The notes under the pieces were generated by a model. That model searched no databases, was not told the origin of the DNA, and saw nothing but the letters and a program-made list of their open reading frames with translations. A program made the position numbers and the translations under genes. From Microbacterium sediminis (GTDB lineage: Bacteria; Actinomycetota; Actinomycetes; Actinomycetales; Microbacteriaceae), in the NCBI RefSeq assembly GCF_004564075.1, contig NZ_CP038256.1, positions 1,736,001-1,800,000 on the forward strand: DNA of 64,000 nt, given 5' to 3'. Below, in pieces: positions 7,501-15,813 of the stretch; position 1 is the first letter of the stretch, and every line of letters starts with the position of its first letter.

Positions 7501-8526
7501 TCAGGAGTTGGTCGAGGCGACGAGCCGCGAGATGGCGCGCAGGTACTTCTTCCGATACCCGCCGGCGAGCATCTCGTCGCTGAAGACGTCGTGCAGCGGC
7601 AGGCCGGTCGCGCGGATCGGCAGCTGCGCGTCGTAGACGCGATCGACGAAGGCGACGAAGCGCAGCGCCTCGGACTGATCGGTCAGCCGCCGCACGTCGC
7701 GCAGGCCGACCGCCCGGATGCCGTCGATGAGCCGGATGTAGCGCGAGGGGTGCACGTGCGCCAGGTGCGCGATGAGCTCATCGAACGCGTCGTCGGAGGT
7801 GACCCCGCCCACCGCGGCGAGCGCGGCCGCGTACTCGTCGGGCGCGAGGGCCGGCGCGTGCCCGTCGAGCGAGCGCTGGCGGAAGTCGACGCCGTCGATG
7901 CGGATGGTCTGGAAGCTCGACGCCATGGCGTGGATCTCGCGCAGGAAGTCCTGCGCCGCGAACCGACCCTCGCCCAGGGCGTTCGGCGGCGTGTTGCTCG
8001 TGGCGGCCAGGCGCGTCCCCGTGGCGACGAGCTCGCCCAGCAGCCGCGTCATCACCATGGTGTCGCCCGGGTCGTCCAGCTCGAACTCGTCGATGCACAG
8101 CAGCGCCGAGCCGCGCAGCAGCTCCACGGTGTTCTTGTAGCCGAGCGCGCCGACGAGGGCCGTGTACTCGATGAACGAGCCGAAGTACTTCCGGCGGGCC
8201 GGAACGGCGTGGTAGATCGACGCGAGCAGGTGGGTCTTGCCCACGCCGAAGCCACCGTCCAGGTACACGCCCGGCTTCATGTCGGGCACCTTGGGCTTGC
8301 GCGAGAACAGCCCCCGCTTGGCGGGCTGCGCGCCCACCGCGAACGCGGTCAGCAGTTCCTTGGCCTCCTGCTGCGACGGGTAGTCGGCGTCGGCACGGTA
8401 GGACTCGAAGGTCGCGTCGTCGAACTGCGGCGGCGGGACGAGGCTCGCGAGCATCTCCTCCCCCGTCAGCTGCGGGTGGAGGTCCGCGAGGCGAACGGTG
8501 GAGGTGCCGGCGGGAGCCTGGGTCAT
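7501..8526 (-). CDS. zapE: ZapE/AFG1-like AAA+ ATPase
   Basis: A 341-residue P-loop ATPase with Walker A GGFGVGKT at residues 91-98, Walker B ALLCIDEFEL with D146/E147, sensor segment AATSNTPPNALGEGRF, and DFRQRS further on. This matches the ZapE/AFG1 family, membrane-associated ATPases linked in proteobacteria to Z-ring constriction and in mitochondria to proteolysis. It is transcribed toward amtB with a 189-bp gap that holds the amtB control region. The cellular partner in actinobacteria is not known from sequence. Confidence 0.9.
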   Translation of the reverse strand: MTQAPAGTSTVRLADLHPQLTGEEMLASLVPPPQFDDATFESYRADADYPSQQEAKELLTAFAVGAQPAKRGLFSRKPKVPDMKPGVYLDGGFGVGKTHLLASIYHAVPARRKYFGSFIEYTALVGALGYKNTVELLRGSALLCIDEFELDDPGDTMVMTRLLGELVATGTRLAATSNTPPNALGEGRFAAQDFLREIHAMASSFQTIRIDGVDFRQRSLDGHAPALAPDEYAAALAAVGGVTSDDAFDELIAHLAHVHPSRYIRLIDGIRAVGLRDVRRLTDQSEALRFVAFVDRVYDAQLPIRATGLPLHDVFSDEMLAGGYRKKYLRAISRLVASTNS

Positions 8527-8534
8527 GATGCCCG

Positions 8535-8540
8535 ATTCTA
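8535..8540 (-). promoter_or_regulatory. -10 hexamer of zapE, leaderless type
   Basis: Minus-strand TAGAAT lies 8 bases before the zapE ATG at 8526; no ribosome site is visible in between. Confidence 0.45.
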
Positions 8541-8569
8541 CCGGCGCGCGGCGGTGCTCCGGCCCGGCC

Positions 8570-9769
8570 TCAGTCGGTCTCGGGCGCCAGCGCGAGCGCC
8601 GCCAGCCAGTCGCGGATGGCGGTGTTCCAGCGGGCCTCGTCGTAGTTCCACAGCTTCGTGTGGCGCGCCACGCTGAACGACACGAGCGTGACGATGTCGG
8701 GCCGCAGCTCCGCCAGCCGGTGCGAGGCGTCGGACGGCACGAAGCCGTCGTCGTCGCTGTGGAGGATCAGGATCGGGCAGTCCAGCTCCTTCGCCCGCGC
8801 CACCATGTCGAGATCGTCGAAGTCGATGACGCGGCCGATGCGGTGCACGCGCGAGGCGATCCCGGACTCGAGCATGCTCATCGTCGCCAGCGCGGCCAGG
8901 GGCGGGACGCCGAGTTCGCGCGCCTGGTACTTCAGCACCGTGCGCCAGTCCACCACGGGCGACTCGAGGATGACGCCGGCGATCGCGTCGCGGTGCGCGG
9001 TGTTGACGAGCGTCTGCAGCACGATCGCGCCGCCCATCGACCACCCCATCAGCACGACGCGGCGCGCGCCGCGGGCGAGGGCGAACGAGATCGCCGCCTC
9101 GACGTCGGGCCATTCGGTCGTGCCGAGCCCGTACAGGCCGGTGGTACTGGAGGGCGCGACGCCGTCGTTGCGGTACGAGATCAGCAGCGAGGTGATCCCC
9201 GCCTCGCGCAGCACGGGGACGGTGCGGATCACCTCGGCGCGGTTGGTGCCGCGGCCGTGCACGAGCACCGCCCAGGTCTCGCCGGGGCCGCCCTCGATCC
9301 CGGATGGCACCAGCCACGCCGGCGCCGGGCCGACGGGGGTCGTGATGTCGACCTCCTCGTACGGAACGTGCAGCTCGGCGGGCGACTCGAAGTACCAGCC
9401 GCTGAAGGCCGCCGGTTTGCCGATGCGGTAGTCCCGGCCGATGTGGGTGAGCAGCTTGCGGGTGACGGTCTCGTCGTCCGTGCGCAGGACGGCGCCGATC
9501 TTGACGTACTCGGTCGTGCCGCTCGTGAACAGGCCGTACCGCCCCGGCAGCTCGGTGTCGGGCGTGCGCGAGAGGGTGATCGTCTGCGCCGCGGTGTCGA
9601 TCCCCCGCACCTCGAGGTCGGCCACCCGGTTGGCGGGCGTGACCACCACGCGGGCCACGCGCGCGATGCGCGTGGCGACGGTCCCGATGGCTCCCGCGAT
9701 GAGGCCGATCGCGGTGGCCGCGAGCAGCAGTCCGGCCCCGACCGGTGCGGCGCGCCTGGGATGCTTCAT
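8570..9769 (-). CDS. Membrane-anchored alpha/beta hydrolase
   Basis: A 399-residue protein with an N-terminal hydrophobic segment near residues 11-35, likely an anchor or signal, then about 120 residues of a beta-rich region and an alpha/beta hydrolase domain. The oxyanion strand is WAVLVHGRGTNRAE, the nucleophile elbow is GWSMGGA, the acid is in LILHSDDDGFVPS and the His in VARHTKLWN. The complete triad suggests an active serine hydrolase on the outer face of the membrane. Substrate is unknown. It is divergent from DUF3000 with overlapping -10 elements between them. Confidence 0.83.
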   Translation of the reverse strand: MKHPRRAAPVGAGLLLAATAIGLIAGAIGTVATRIARVARVVVTPANRVADLEVRGIDTAAQTITLSRTPDTELPGRYGLFTSGTTEYVKIGAVLRTDDETVTRKLLTHIGRDYRIGKPAAFSGWYFESPAELHVPYEEVDITTPVGPAPAWLVPSGIEGGPGETWAVLVHGRGTNRAEVIRTVPVLREAGITSLLISYRNDGVAPSSTTGLYGLGTTEWPDVEAAISFALARGARRVVLMGWSMGGAIVLQTLVNTAHRDAIAGVILESPVVDWRTVLKYQARELGVPPLAALATMSMLESGIASRVHRIGRVIDFDDLDMVARAKELDCPILILHSDDDGFVPSDASHRLAELRPDIVTLVSFSVARHTKLWNYDEARWNTAIRDWLAALALAPETD

Positions 9770-9778
9770 GACCCCCTC

Positions 9779-9788
9779 AGCCTAATCT
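9779..9788. promoter_or_regulatory. Divergent promoter with overlapping -10 hexamers
   Basis: AGCCTAATCT holds TAATCT on the plus strand (6 bases before GTG 9795) and TAGGCT on the minus strand (9 bases before ATG 9769); the two hexamers share a TA step. Both transcripts would start at or near their start codons. Confidence 0.5.
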
Positions 9789-9794
9789 GTCGGC

Positions 9795-10376
9795 GTGACA
9801 GATCACGGTCCGAATCCGGACGCCTTCGCCGAGGCGGAGGCACGTGTGCGGGCCGCGGAATTCCGCGACGACTTCGCGGTGCGCGAGATCCCCTCGCCGC
9901 AGGGGATCGCCCCGCGCTCCCTCGCCCTGGCCGGCGACGTGCGCCCCGAGGCGCACGGCGACTCCCCCTACGGCACCGGCCGCTTCATCCTGCTGCACGA
10001 TCCCGAGGAGCCGGAGGCCTGGGGCGGCGCGTTCCGCATCGTCTCCTTCGCCCAGGCGCCGCTGGAGCCGGAGATCGGGACCGACCCGCTGCTGGCCGAT
10101 GTCACGTGGTCGTGGCTGATCGACGCCCTCGATTCGCGCGGGGCGGCGTACCATTCGGCATCGGGGACGGCCACCAAGACGCTGTCGACCGGATTCGGCG
10201 GGCTCGCCGGCGAGGGCGACGGCGCGCAGATCGAGCTGCGGGCCTCGTGGACGCCCGAGGGCGACCCGCTGGTGCACGTCGAGGCGTGGGCGGAGCTGGT
10301 CTGCATGCTGGCAGGACTTCCCCCCGGATCCGAGCAGATCGCGGTCTTCGGGGCGAGAAAGGCGGAACGTGACTGA
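9795..10376 (+). CDS. DUF3000 domain protein
   Basis: A 193-residue soluble protein with PPQGIAPRSLALAGDV-like opening, GTGRFILLHDPEEPEAWGGAFR and a central WSWLIDALDSRGA block; these features and its place just before an RNase D gene fit the DUF3000 family of actinobacteria. Function is unknown. The last 8 bases overlap the RNase D GTG, so translation is coupled. The GTG at 9795 is preceded 6 bases upstream by TAATCT, consistent with a leaderless mRNA. Confidence 0.8.
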   Translation: MTDHGPNPDAFAEAEARVRAAEFRDDFAVREIPSPQGIAPRSLALAGDVRPEAHGDSPYGTGRFILLHDPEEPEAWGGAFRIVSFAQAPLEPEIGTDPLLADVTWSWLIDALDSRGAAYHSASGTATKTLSTGFGGLAGEGDGAQIELRASWTPEGDPLVHVEAWAELVCMLAGLPPGSEQIAVFGARKAERD

Positions 10377-11568
10377 GTACCGGGTGATCGACACGCCGGA
10401 GGGGCTGGCCGAGGCGGCCGAGCGCATCGCGGCGGGCGAGGGACCGGTCGCGGTCGACGTGGAGCGGGCATCGGGCTTCCGGTACTCGCAGCGCGCCTAC
10501 CTGGTGCAGGTGTTCCGCCGCGGCGCGGGCGTGTTTCTGTTCGACCCGCCGCCGATCGGCGACTTCGCTCCCCTGCAGGCGGCGATCGGCGACGTCGAGT
10601 GGGTGCTGCACGCCGCCAGCCAGGACCTCCCGTCGCTGACCGAGCTGGAGCTGCGTCCGCCGTCGATCTTCGACACCGAGCTGTCGGCGCGTCTGCTCGG
10701 CTGGCCGCGCGTCGGGCTCGCCGCCGTCACCGAGCAGGCCCTCGGGATCGTGCTGAAGAAGGAGCACTCGGCGGCCGACTGGTCGACGCGCCCGCTCCCC
10801 CAGGCGTGGCTCGAGTACGCCGCACTCGACGTGGAGCACCTCGTCGACGTGCGCGATGTGCTGGCCGAGGCCCTGGACGAGGCCGGCAAGACCGAGTGGG
10901 CCCGCCAGGAGTTCGAGGAGGTGCGCACGCGCGAGCCCAAGCCGCTGCGCACCGACCCGTGGCGCCGCCTCAGCGGCCTGCACCAGGTGCGCGGCCGACG
11001 CGGCCTGGCGATCGCCCGCGAGCTGTGGCAGTCGCGCGAGGCGCTCGCGCAGGAAAAGGACGTCGCGCCCGGCCGGCTCGTGCCCGATCGCGCGCTCGTG
11101 GCCGCGGTGCTCGCCGCGCCGTCGTCGAAGGCACAGCTGGCCGGCCTGAAGGAGTTCAACGGACGCGCCAGCCGCACGCAGCTGGACCGCTGGTGGGCCG
11201 CGATCGATGCCGGCCGCACCACCTCCGACCTCCCACCGGAGCGGCTCCCCGGGGGCGACACGCTGCCGCCGCCGAAGGCGTGGAAGGACCGCAATCCCGA
11301 GGCCGACGCCCGGCTGCGCACCGCCCGCCCCGCCGTCGCGGCCCTCGCCGAGCGCGTCGAGATGCCGACCGAGAATCTGCTCACCCCCGAGCTGCTCCGC
11401 CGCGTCGCGTGGGAGCCGCCGCACGACGTGACGCCCGAGGCGATCGGCGACGCGCTGCGCGCCTTGGGCGCCCGCGAATGGCAGATCGAGCTCACCGCGC
11501 CGGTGATCGCGGAGGCGTTTGTCCATCCGGTGCAAGAGCCCGCCGACGCCCCGGGCGAGAGTTCGTAG
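10369..11568 (+). CDS. rnd: Ribonuclease D-like 3'-5' exonuclease
   Basis: A 399-residue protein with the DEDDy exonuclease motifs: VAVDVERASGF (Asp, Glu) near residue 25, LHAASQDLPSL (Asp) near 79 and YAALDVEHLVD (Tyr, Asp) near 148. An HRDC domain follows at about 205-285 and a second helical C-terminal part to the end. RNase D trims the 3' ends of tRNAs and other stable RNAs in the cytosol. It overlaps DUF3000, with which it is commonly paired in actinobacteria. All catalytic acids are present, so the enzyme should be active. Confidence 0.9.
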   Translation: MTEYRVIDTPEGLAEAAERIAAGEGPVAVDVERASGFRYSQRAYLVQVFRRGAGVFLFDPPPIGDFAPLQAAIGDVEWVLHAASQDLPSLTELELRPPSIFDTELSARLLGWPRVGLAAVTEQALGIVLKKEHSAADWSTRPLPQAWLEYAALDVEHLVDVRDVLAEALDEAGKTEWARQEFEEVRTREPKPLRTDPWRRLSGLHQVRGRRGLAIARELWQSREALAQEKDVAPGRLVPDRALVAAVLAAPSSKAQLAGLKEFNGRASRTQLDRWWAAIDAGRTTSDLPPERLPGGDTLPPPKAWKDRNPEADARLRTARPAVAALAERVEMPTENLLTPELLRRVAWEPPHDVTPEAIGDALRALGAREWQIELTAPVIAEAFVHPVQEPADAPGESS

Positions 11569-11609
11569 GGTCTCCCCAACCGGTTCACCCATCGTTTGTG
11601 GGAGCCACC

Positions 11610-11615
11610 TAGGCT
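11610..11615 (+). promoter_or_regulatory. -10 hexamer of the fadAB operon
   Basis: TAGGCT would give a transcript starting near 11622, with a short leader carrying GGGAGG before the GTG at 11643. Confidence 0.45.
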
Positions 11616-11642
11616 GAGACCACTCGAAACATGGGAGGCAGA

Positions 11643-12848
11643 GTGGCCGAGCTCTCGGACGTCTTTTTCGTCGATGGAGTCAGGACGCCCTTCGGGCGCG
11701 CCGGCGAGAAGGGCATGTACTGGAACACGCGGGCCGATGATCTCGTCGTGAAGGCGATGATCGGGCTCCTGGAGCGCAACGCGGACGTTCCCAAGGACCG
11801 GATCGACGACGTCGCGATCGCCGCGACCTCGCAGACCGGCGACCAGGGCCTGACGCTGGGTCGCAGCACCGCGATCCTCGCCGGCCTGCCGCAGACGGTC
11901 CCCGGTCTCGCGATCGAGCGCATGTGCGCCGGCGCGATGACCGCGGTGACCACGATGGGCGCCTCGATCGGCGTGGGCATGTACGACCTCGCCATCGCCG
12001 GCGGCGTCGAGCACATGGGCAAGCACCCGATCGGCTCCAACGCCGACCCGAACCCCCGCTTCGTCGCGGAGCGCATGGTCGACCCCGAGGCCCTGAACAT
12101 GGGCAACACGGCCGAGCGCATCCACGACCGGTTCCCGCACCTGACCAAGGAGCGCGCCGATCGCTACGGCATGCTGAGCCAGCAGAAGGTGCAGGCCGCC
12201 TACGAGGCAGGCAAGATCCAGCCGGATCTCGTGCCCGTCTCCACGATCGGCGCCGACGGCGGCTGGGGCCTCGCGACCGAGGACGAGGGTCGCCGCCCGG
12301 AGACGACGATGGAGGGCCTGGCGACGCTCAAGACGCCGTTCCGCCCCCACGGTCGCGTCACCGCCGGCACCTCGTCGCCCCTCACCGACGGCGCGACCGT
12401 GAGCCTGCTGGCCAGCGGCGCCGCCGTCAAGGAGCACGGCCTCACCCCGAAGATGCGCATGGTCTCGTTCGCCTTCAGCGGCGTGCAGCCGGAGATCATG
12501 GGCATCGGCCCGATCCCCTCGACCGAGAAGGCGCTGGCCAAGGCCGGCCTCACGATCGACGACATCGGCCTGTTCGAGCTCAACGAGGCCTTCGCGATCC
12601 AGGTGCTGTCGTTCCTCGACCACTTCGGCATCGCCGACGACGACCCGCGGGTGAACCCGTGGGGCGGCGCGATCGCGATCGGTCACCCCCTCGCGGCCTC
12701 GGGCGTGCGCCTCATGATCCAGCTCGCGGCGCATTTCGCCGAGCGCCCCGACGTGCGCTACGGCCTCACGGCCATGTGCGTCGGCCTCGGCCAGGGCGGA
12801 TCCGTGGTCTGGGAGAACCCCTACTACAACGGCAAGAAGCGGAAGTGA
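11643..12848 (+). CDS. fadA: Acetyl-CoA C-acyltransferase (thiolase) of beta-oxidation
   Basis: A 401-residue thiolase: catalytic Cys in ERMCAGAMTAV near residue 96, His in IGHPLAASGVR near 344 and the second Cys in MCVGLGQGGSVVWEN near 380. It cleaves 3-ketoacyl-CoA in fatty-acid degradation. GTG 11643 has GGGAGG five bases upstream and is preferred to the in-frame ATG at 11631, which overlaps that ribosome site. The stop overlaps the GTG of the FadB-like gene, so the two subunits of the trifunctional-type complex are made together. Confidence 0.93.
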   Translation: MAELSDVFFVDGVRTPFGRAGEKGMYWNTRADDLVVKAMIGLLERNADVPKDRIDDVAIAATSQTGDQGLTLGRSTAILAGLPQTVPGLAIERMCAGAMTAVTTMGASIGVGMYDLAIAGGVEHMGKHPIGSNADPNPRFVAERMVDPEALNMGNTAERIHDRFPHLTKERADRYGMLSQQKVQAAYEAGKIQPDLVPVSTIGADGGWGLATEDEGRRPETTMEGLATLKTPFRPHGRVTAGTSSPLTDGATVSLLASGAAVKEHGLTPKMRMVSFAFSGVQPEIMGIGPIPSTEKALAKAGLTIDDIGLFELNEAFAIQVLSFLDHFGIADDDPRVNPWGGAIAIGHPLAASGVRLMIQLAAHFAERPDVRYGLTAMCVGLGQGGSVVWENPYYNGKKRK

Positions 12849-14998
12849 CGACAGCTGTGACCGACTACGAATCGATCGACTTCTCCGACCTCGACGCCGC
12901 CTCCGTCGACGAGGTCGTCACGCACTCGATCGTGCGCGATGTCACGCTCGCCAGTGGACGCACGATCGCCCTCATCACGCTGCACAACGGCCGCGACCAC
13001 ACGCGCCCGAACACCCTCGGGCCGCGCACGCTCACGGAGCTGAACGGCGTGCTCGAGGACCTCAAGAAGCGCGCATCGGCGGGCGAGATCGACGCCGTGG
13101 CGATCACCGGCAAGCCGTACATCTTCGCCGCCGGCGCCGACCTCTCGCAGATCTCGGCGCTGAAGACCCGCGACAACGCGCGCATGATCGCGCAGCGCGG
13201 CCACCAGGTGCTGGGCAAGCTCAGCGACCTGGGCGTGCCCTCGTTCGCGTTCGTCAACGGCCTCGCGCTCGGCGGCGGCGTCGAGATCGCGCTGAACTCG
13301 ACGTACCGGACGATCGACTCCTCGGCGGCCGCGATCGGCCTGCCCGAGGTCTTCCTGGGCATCATCCCCGGCTGGGGCGGCGCGTACCTGCTGCCCAACC
13401 TCATCGGGATCGAGAACGCGCTCGAGGTGATCATCTCCAACCCGCTCAAGCAGAACCGCACGCTCAAGCCGCAGCAGGCGTTCGAGCTGGGCATGTTCGA
13501 CGCGATCTTCTCGCCGGCCAACTACCTCGAGGACTCGCTGCGCTGGGCCGACGGCGTGCTCGGCGGCACCGTCAAGGTCGAGCGCAAGAACGCGCCCGGC
13601 AAGATGGAGAAGCTCACCAAGTGGCCGATCGCCATCAAGATGGCGCGCGGCATGCTCGAGAGCCGCATCGGCACCGTCCCGAAGTCGCCCTACCGCGCGC
13701 TCGAGCTGCTCGACAAGGCGCGCTCGGGGTCGAAGGAGGACGGCTTCGCCCGCGAGGACGAGGCTCTGGCCGAGCTGATCACGGGCGACCAGTTCGCCGC
13801 GTCGATGTACGCGTTCGATCTCGTGCAGAAGCGCGCGAAGCGTCCCGTCGGCGCTCCCGACAAGGCGCTCGCGCGCAAGGTCACCAAGGTGGGCGTGATC
13901 GGCGCCGGCCTCATGGCCAGCCAGTTCGCGCTCCTCTTCGTGCGCCGCCTGCAGGTGCCCGTGCTCATCACCGACATCTCGCAGGAGCGCGTCGACAAGG
14001 GCCTGGCGTACATCCGCGACGAGATCGCCAAGCTCGAGTCGAAGGGCCGCATCGACGCCGACGCCGCGAACCGCCTGCGCGCGCTCGTGCGCGGCACCGT
14101 CGACAAGGGCGAGTACGCGGACTGCGACTTCGTGATCGAGGCCGTGTTCGAGGAGACGAAGGTCAAGCAGGACGTGTTCCGCGAGATCGAGGCGATCGTC
14201 TCGCCCGAGGCGATCCTCGCGACCAACACCTCGTCGCTGTCGGTGGAGGAGATCGGGTCGGTCCTGTCCAACCCCGAGCGCCTCATCGGCTTCCACTTCT
14301 TCAACCCCGTGGCCGTGATGCCGCTGATCGAGATCGTCCGCACGCCGCAGGCGAGCGACGAGGCGATCAGCACCGGCTTCGTCGTGGCGAAGAACCTCAA
14401 GAAGAACGCGATCGGCACCGCCGACGCCCCCGGCTTCGTCGTCAACCGCCTGCTCGCGAAGGTCATGGGCGAGGCGGCCCGCGCGGTGGATGAGGGCACG
14501 CCCCTCGTCGAGGTCGAGAAGGCGTTCGCTCCCCTGGGCCTGCCGATGGGTCCCTTCGAGCTGATCGACCTGGTCGGCTGGAAGGTCGCCGCCCACGTGC
14601 AGGACACGATGGTGCGCCACTTCCCCGAGCGGTTCTACTCCTCCGAGAACCTGCACAAGGTGGCCGAGGTCGCCGAGCCGCTCGCCAAGGACAAGCACGG
14701 CAAGATCACCGGCTGGTCGAAGGACGCCCTCAAGGTGCTGTCGACGGGATCGAGCCCCGCGTCGGCCGACGAGATCCTCCGCCGCGTCGAGGACGAGCTG
14801 GCCCGCGAGATCAAGATCATGCTCGACGAGGGCGTGGTCCCCGAGGTCGAGGACATCGACCTGGGCCTCATCCTCGGCGCCGGCTGGCCGTTCATCGACG
14901 GCGGCGCCACCGCGTACCTCGACCGCGTGGGTGCCTCCGAGCGCGTGTTCGGCGGCACGTTCCACACCCCGCCGATCCGCGGCGTCGACGCCCGCTGA
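12845..14998 (+). CDS. fadB: 3-hydroxyacyl-CoA dehydrogenase/enoyl-CoA hydratase
   Basis: From the GTG overlapping the thiolase stop (GTGA) the product is 717 residues. An enoyl-CoA hydratase/isomerase domain fills about 1-290: FAAGADLSQIS, GLALGGGVEIAL and GLPEVFLGIIPGWGGA carry the oxyanion hole and Glu residues. The NAD-binding 3-hydroxyacyl-CoA dehydrogenase domain begins at VGVIGAGLMASQFALLF, a slightly unusual dinucleotide loop, with FHFFNPVAVMPLIEIV and the His of the dyad, then two C-terminal helical domains. It performs the hydration and oxidation steps of beta-oxidation. A hairpin follows at 15011-15046. Confidence 0.93.
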   Translation: MTTAVTDYESIDFSDLDAASVDEVVTHSIVRDVTLASGRTIALITLHNGRDHTRPNTLGPRTLTELNGVLEDLKKRASAGEIDAVAITGKPYIFAAGADLSQISALKTRDNARMIAQRGHQVLGKLSDLGVPSFAFVNGLALGGGVEIALNSTYRTIDSSAAAIGLPEVFLGIIPGWGGAYLLPNLIGIENALEVIISNPLKQNRTLKPQQAFELGMFDAIFSPANYLEDSLRWADGVLGGTVKVERKNAPGKMEKLTKWPIAIKMARGMLESRIGTVPKSPYRALELLDKARSGSKEDGFAREDEALAELITGDQFAASMYAFDLVQKRAKRPVGAPDKALARKVTKVGVIGAGLMASQFALLFVRRLQVPVLITDISQERVDKGLAYIRDEIAKLESKGRIDADAANRLRALVRGTVDKGEYADCDFVIEAVFEETKVKQDVFREIEAIVSPEAILATNTSSLSVEEIGSVLSNPERLIGFHFFNPVAVMPLIEIVRTPQASDEAISTGFVVAKNLKKNAIGTADAPGFVVNRLLAKVMGEAARAVDEGTPLVEVEKAFAPLGLPMGPFELIDLVGWKVAAHVQDTMVRHFPERFYSSENLHKVAEVAEPLAKDKHGKITGWSKDALKVLSTGSSPASADEILRRVEDELAREIKIMLDEGVVPEVEDIDLGLILGAGWPFIDGGATAYLDRVGASERVFGGTFHTPPIRGVDAR

Positions 14999-15010
14999 CG
15001 CTCACACACG

Positions 15011-15046
15011 AAGTCGGGAGGGGTCCACGGATCCCTCCCGCCTTCG
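15011..15046 (+). terminator. Terminator hairpin after fadB
   Basis: CGGGAGGG and CCCTCCCG arms around a 10-base loop, flanked by partly pairing GAAG and CTTC, lie 13 bases after the fadB stop. Confidence 0.65.
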
Positions 15047-15068
15047 CGTTGCGCGCCACGATCGCCTC

Positions 15069-15074
15069 TTGACA
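15069..15074 (+). promoter_or_regulatory. -35 hexamer TTGACA of the DUF2975/YozG operon
   Basis: A consensus TTGACA lies 29 bases before ATG 15104. A GACACT hexamer 17 bases further on is a possible -10 and falls inside the palindrome at 15085-15105. Confidence 0.5.
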
Positions 15075-15084
15075 TTCCGAGGTG

Positions 15085-15105
15085 ATCTATCGACACTCGA
15101 TAGAT
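15085..15105. promoter_or_regulatory. Perfect palindrome at the DUF2975 start codon (operator-like)
   Basis: ATCTATCGA-CAC-TCGATAGAT has perfect 9-bp arms, is AT-rich against its surroundings, covers the predicted -10 region and includes the AT of the start codon. A repressor bound here would block initiation. The HTH protein encoded by the second gene of this operon is the natural candidate; that link is inferred. Confidence 0.65.
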
Positions 15106-15598
15106 GGATCAGCGTCTGCCTCGCCCCTCGCTCGCCCTCGTCGCGATCACCCAGGCGCTTCTGGGCGCGCTGTTCCTCGTCGGGCTCGGCGCGATCGCGG
15201 TCCTGCCCGGCCTCGCCGAGAGCACGGCGGTGGCCCTGCCGGAGTATGCGGAGCTGCGCGTTCCGCTCCTGGCCGTGGCGATGGCGCTGACGATGCTCGG
15301 CCTGGTCGCGCTCGCCATGATCGCCCTGCTCGTGCATCGCATTCGCGGCGGGAGCATCCTCACCCGTTCCTCGCTGCTGTGGGTCGACGTGTTCATCGGC
15401 ACCCTCTCGTGCGGCGCCGCCCTCGTCGCCACGGGGGCGGTCGTGATCAGCAACGGCCAGGCCGGCAGCCCGTTCCTCGCCCTCGTCGAGGCGACGGCCT
15501 TCCTCCTCCTCCTCGCGCTGGCCGGCATCACCCTCGTGCTGCGGTCGCTGCTGCGGCACGCGATGCTCCTGCGCACCGAGCTCGACGAGGTCGTGTGA
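15104..15598 (+). CDS. DUF2975 membrane protein
   Basis: A 164-residue protein with four hydrophobic helices, near residues 11-35, 53-78, 92-117 and 122-145, and the loop RIRGGSILTRSS between helices 2 and 3 that is characteristic of DUF2975. Family function is unknown. It directly precedes and overlaps by one base (TGATG) a YozG-type HTH regulator, a pairing found in many Firmicutes and actinobacteria, which suggests the regulator and membrane protein act together. A palindromic operator overlaps its start codon. Confidence 0.82.
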   Translation: MDQRLPRPSLALVAITQALLGALFLVGLGAIAVLPGLAESTAVALPEYAELRVPLLAVAMALTMLGLVALAMIALLVHRIRGGSILTRSSLLWVDVFIGTLSCGAALVATGAVVISNGQAGSPFLALVEATAFLLLLALAGITLVLRSLLRHAMLLRTELDEVV

Positions 15599-15801
15599 TG
15601 CCGATCCGCATCTCCATCGACCGCATGCTCGCGGAGCGTGGCATGAGCGTCGGCGATTTCGCCCAGGCGATCGGCATCACGCCGGCGAACGTCGCGGTGC
15701 TCAAGAACGGGCGGGCGAAGGCCGTGCGGTTCTCGACCCTCGATGCGATCTGCCGGGTGCTCGACTGCCAGCCCGGCGACATCCTGCACTACGAGGACTG
15801 A
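15598..15801 (+). CDS. YozG-type Cro/C1 helix-turn-helix regulator
   Basis: A 67-residue one-domain DNA-binding protein: SVGDFAQAIGITPANVAVLKNG is the helix-turn-helix near residues 16-37 and RFSTLDAICRVLDCQPGDIL is the C-terminal helix pair typical of the HTH_26/YozG group. It overlaps the DUF2975 stop by one base. It probably represses its own operon through the palindrome at 15085-15105. Only 12 bases separate it from the convergent dxs, with no clear terminator between them. Confidence 0.87.
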   Translation: MPIRISIDRMLAERGMSVGDFAQAIGITPANVAVLKNGRAKAVRFSTLDAICRVLDCQPGDILHYED

Positions 15802-15813
15802 CGCGCGACGGGA

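Noticed and set aside
5341..8676. Very long plus-strand open frame (about 1100 codons)
   Set aside because: It lies antisense to the MazF-like gene, amtB and zapE; high-GC third positions keep the opposite strand open. Low-complexity Arg/Gly/Asp/Val product with no domain.
12824..14965. Minus-strand open frame opposite fadB
   Set aside because: Antisense shadow with Val/Asp/Leu repeats; fadB has complete catalytic motifs on the other strand.
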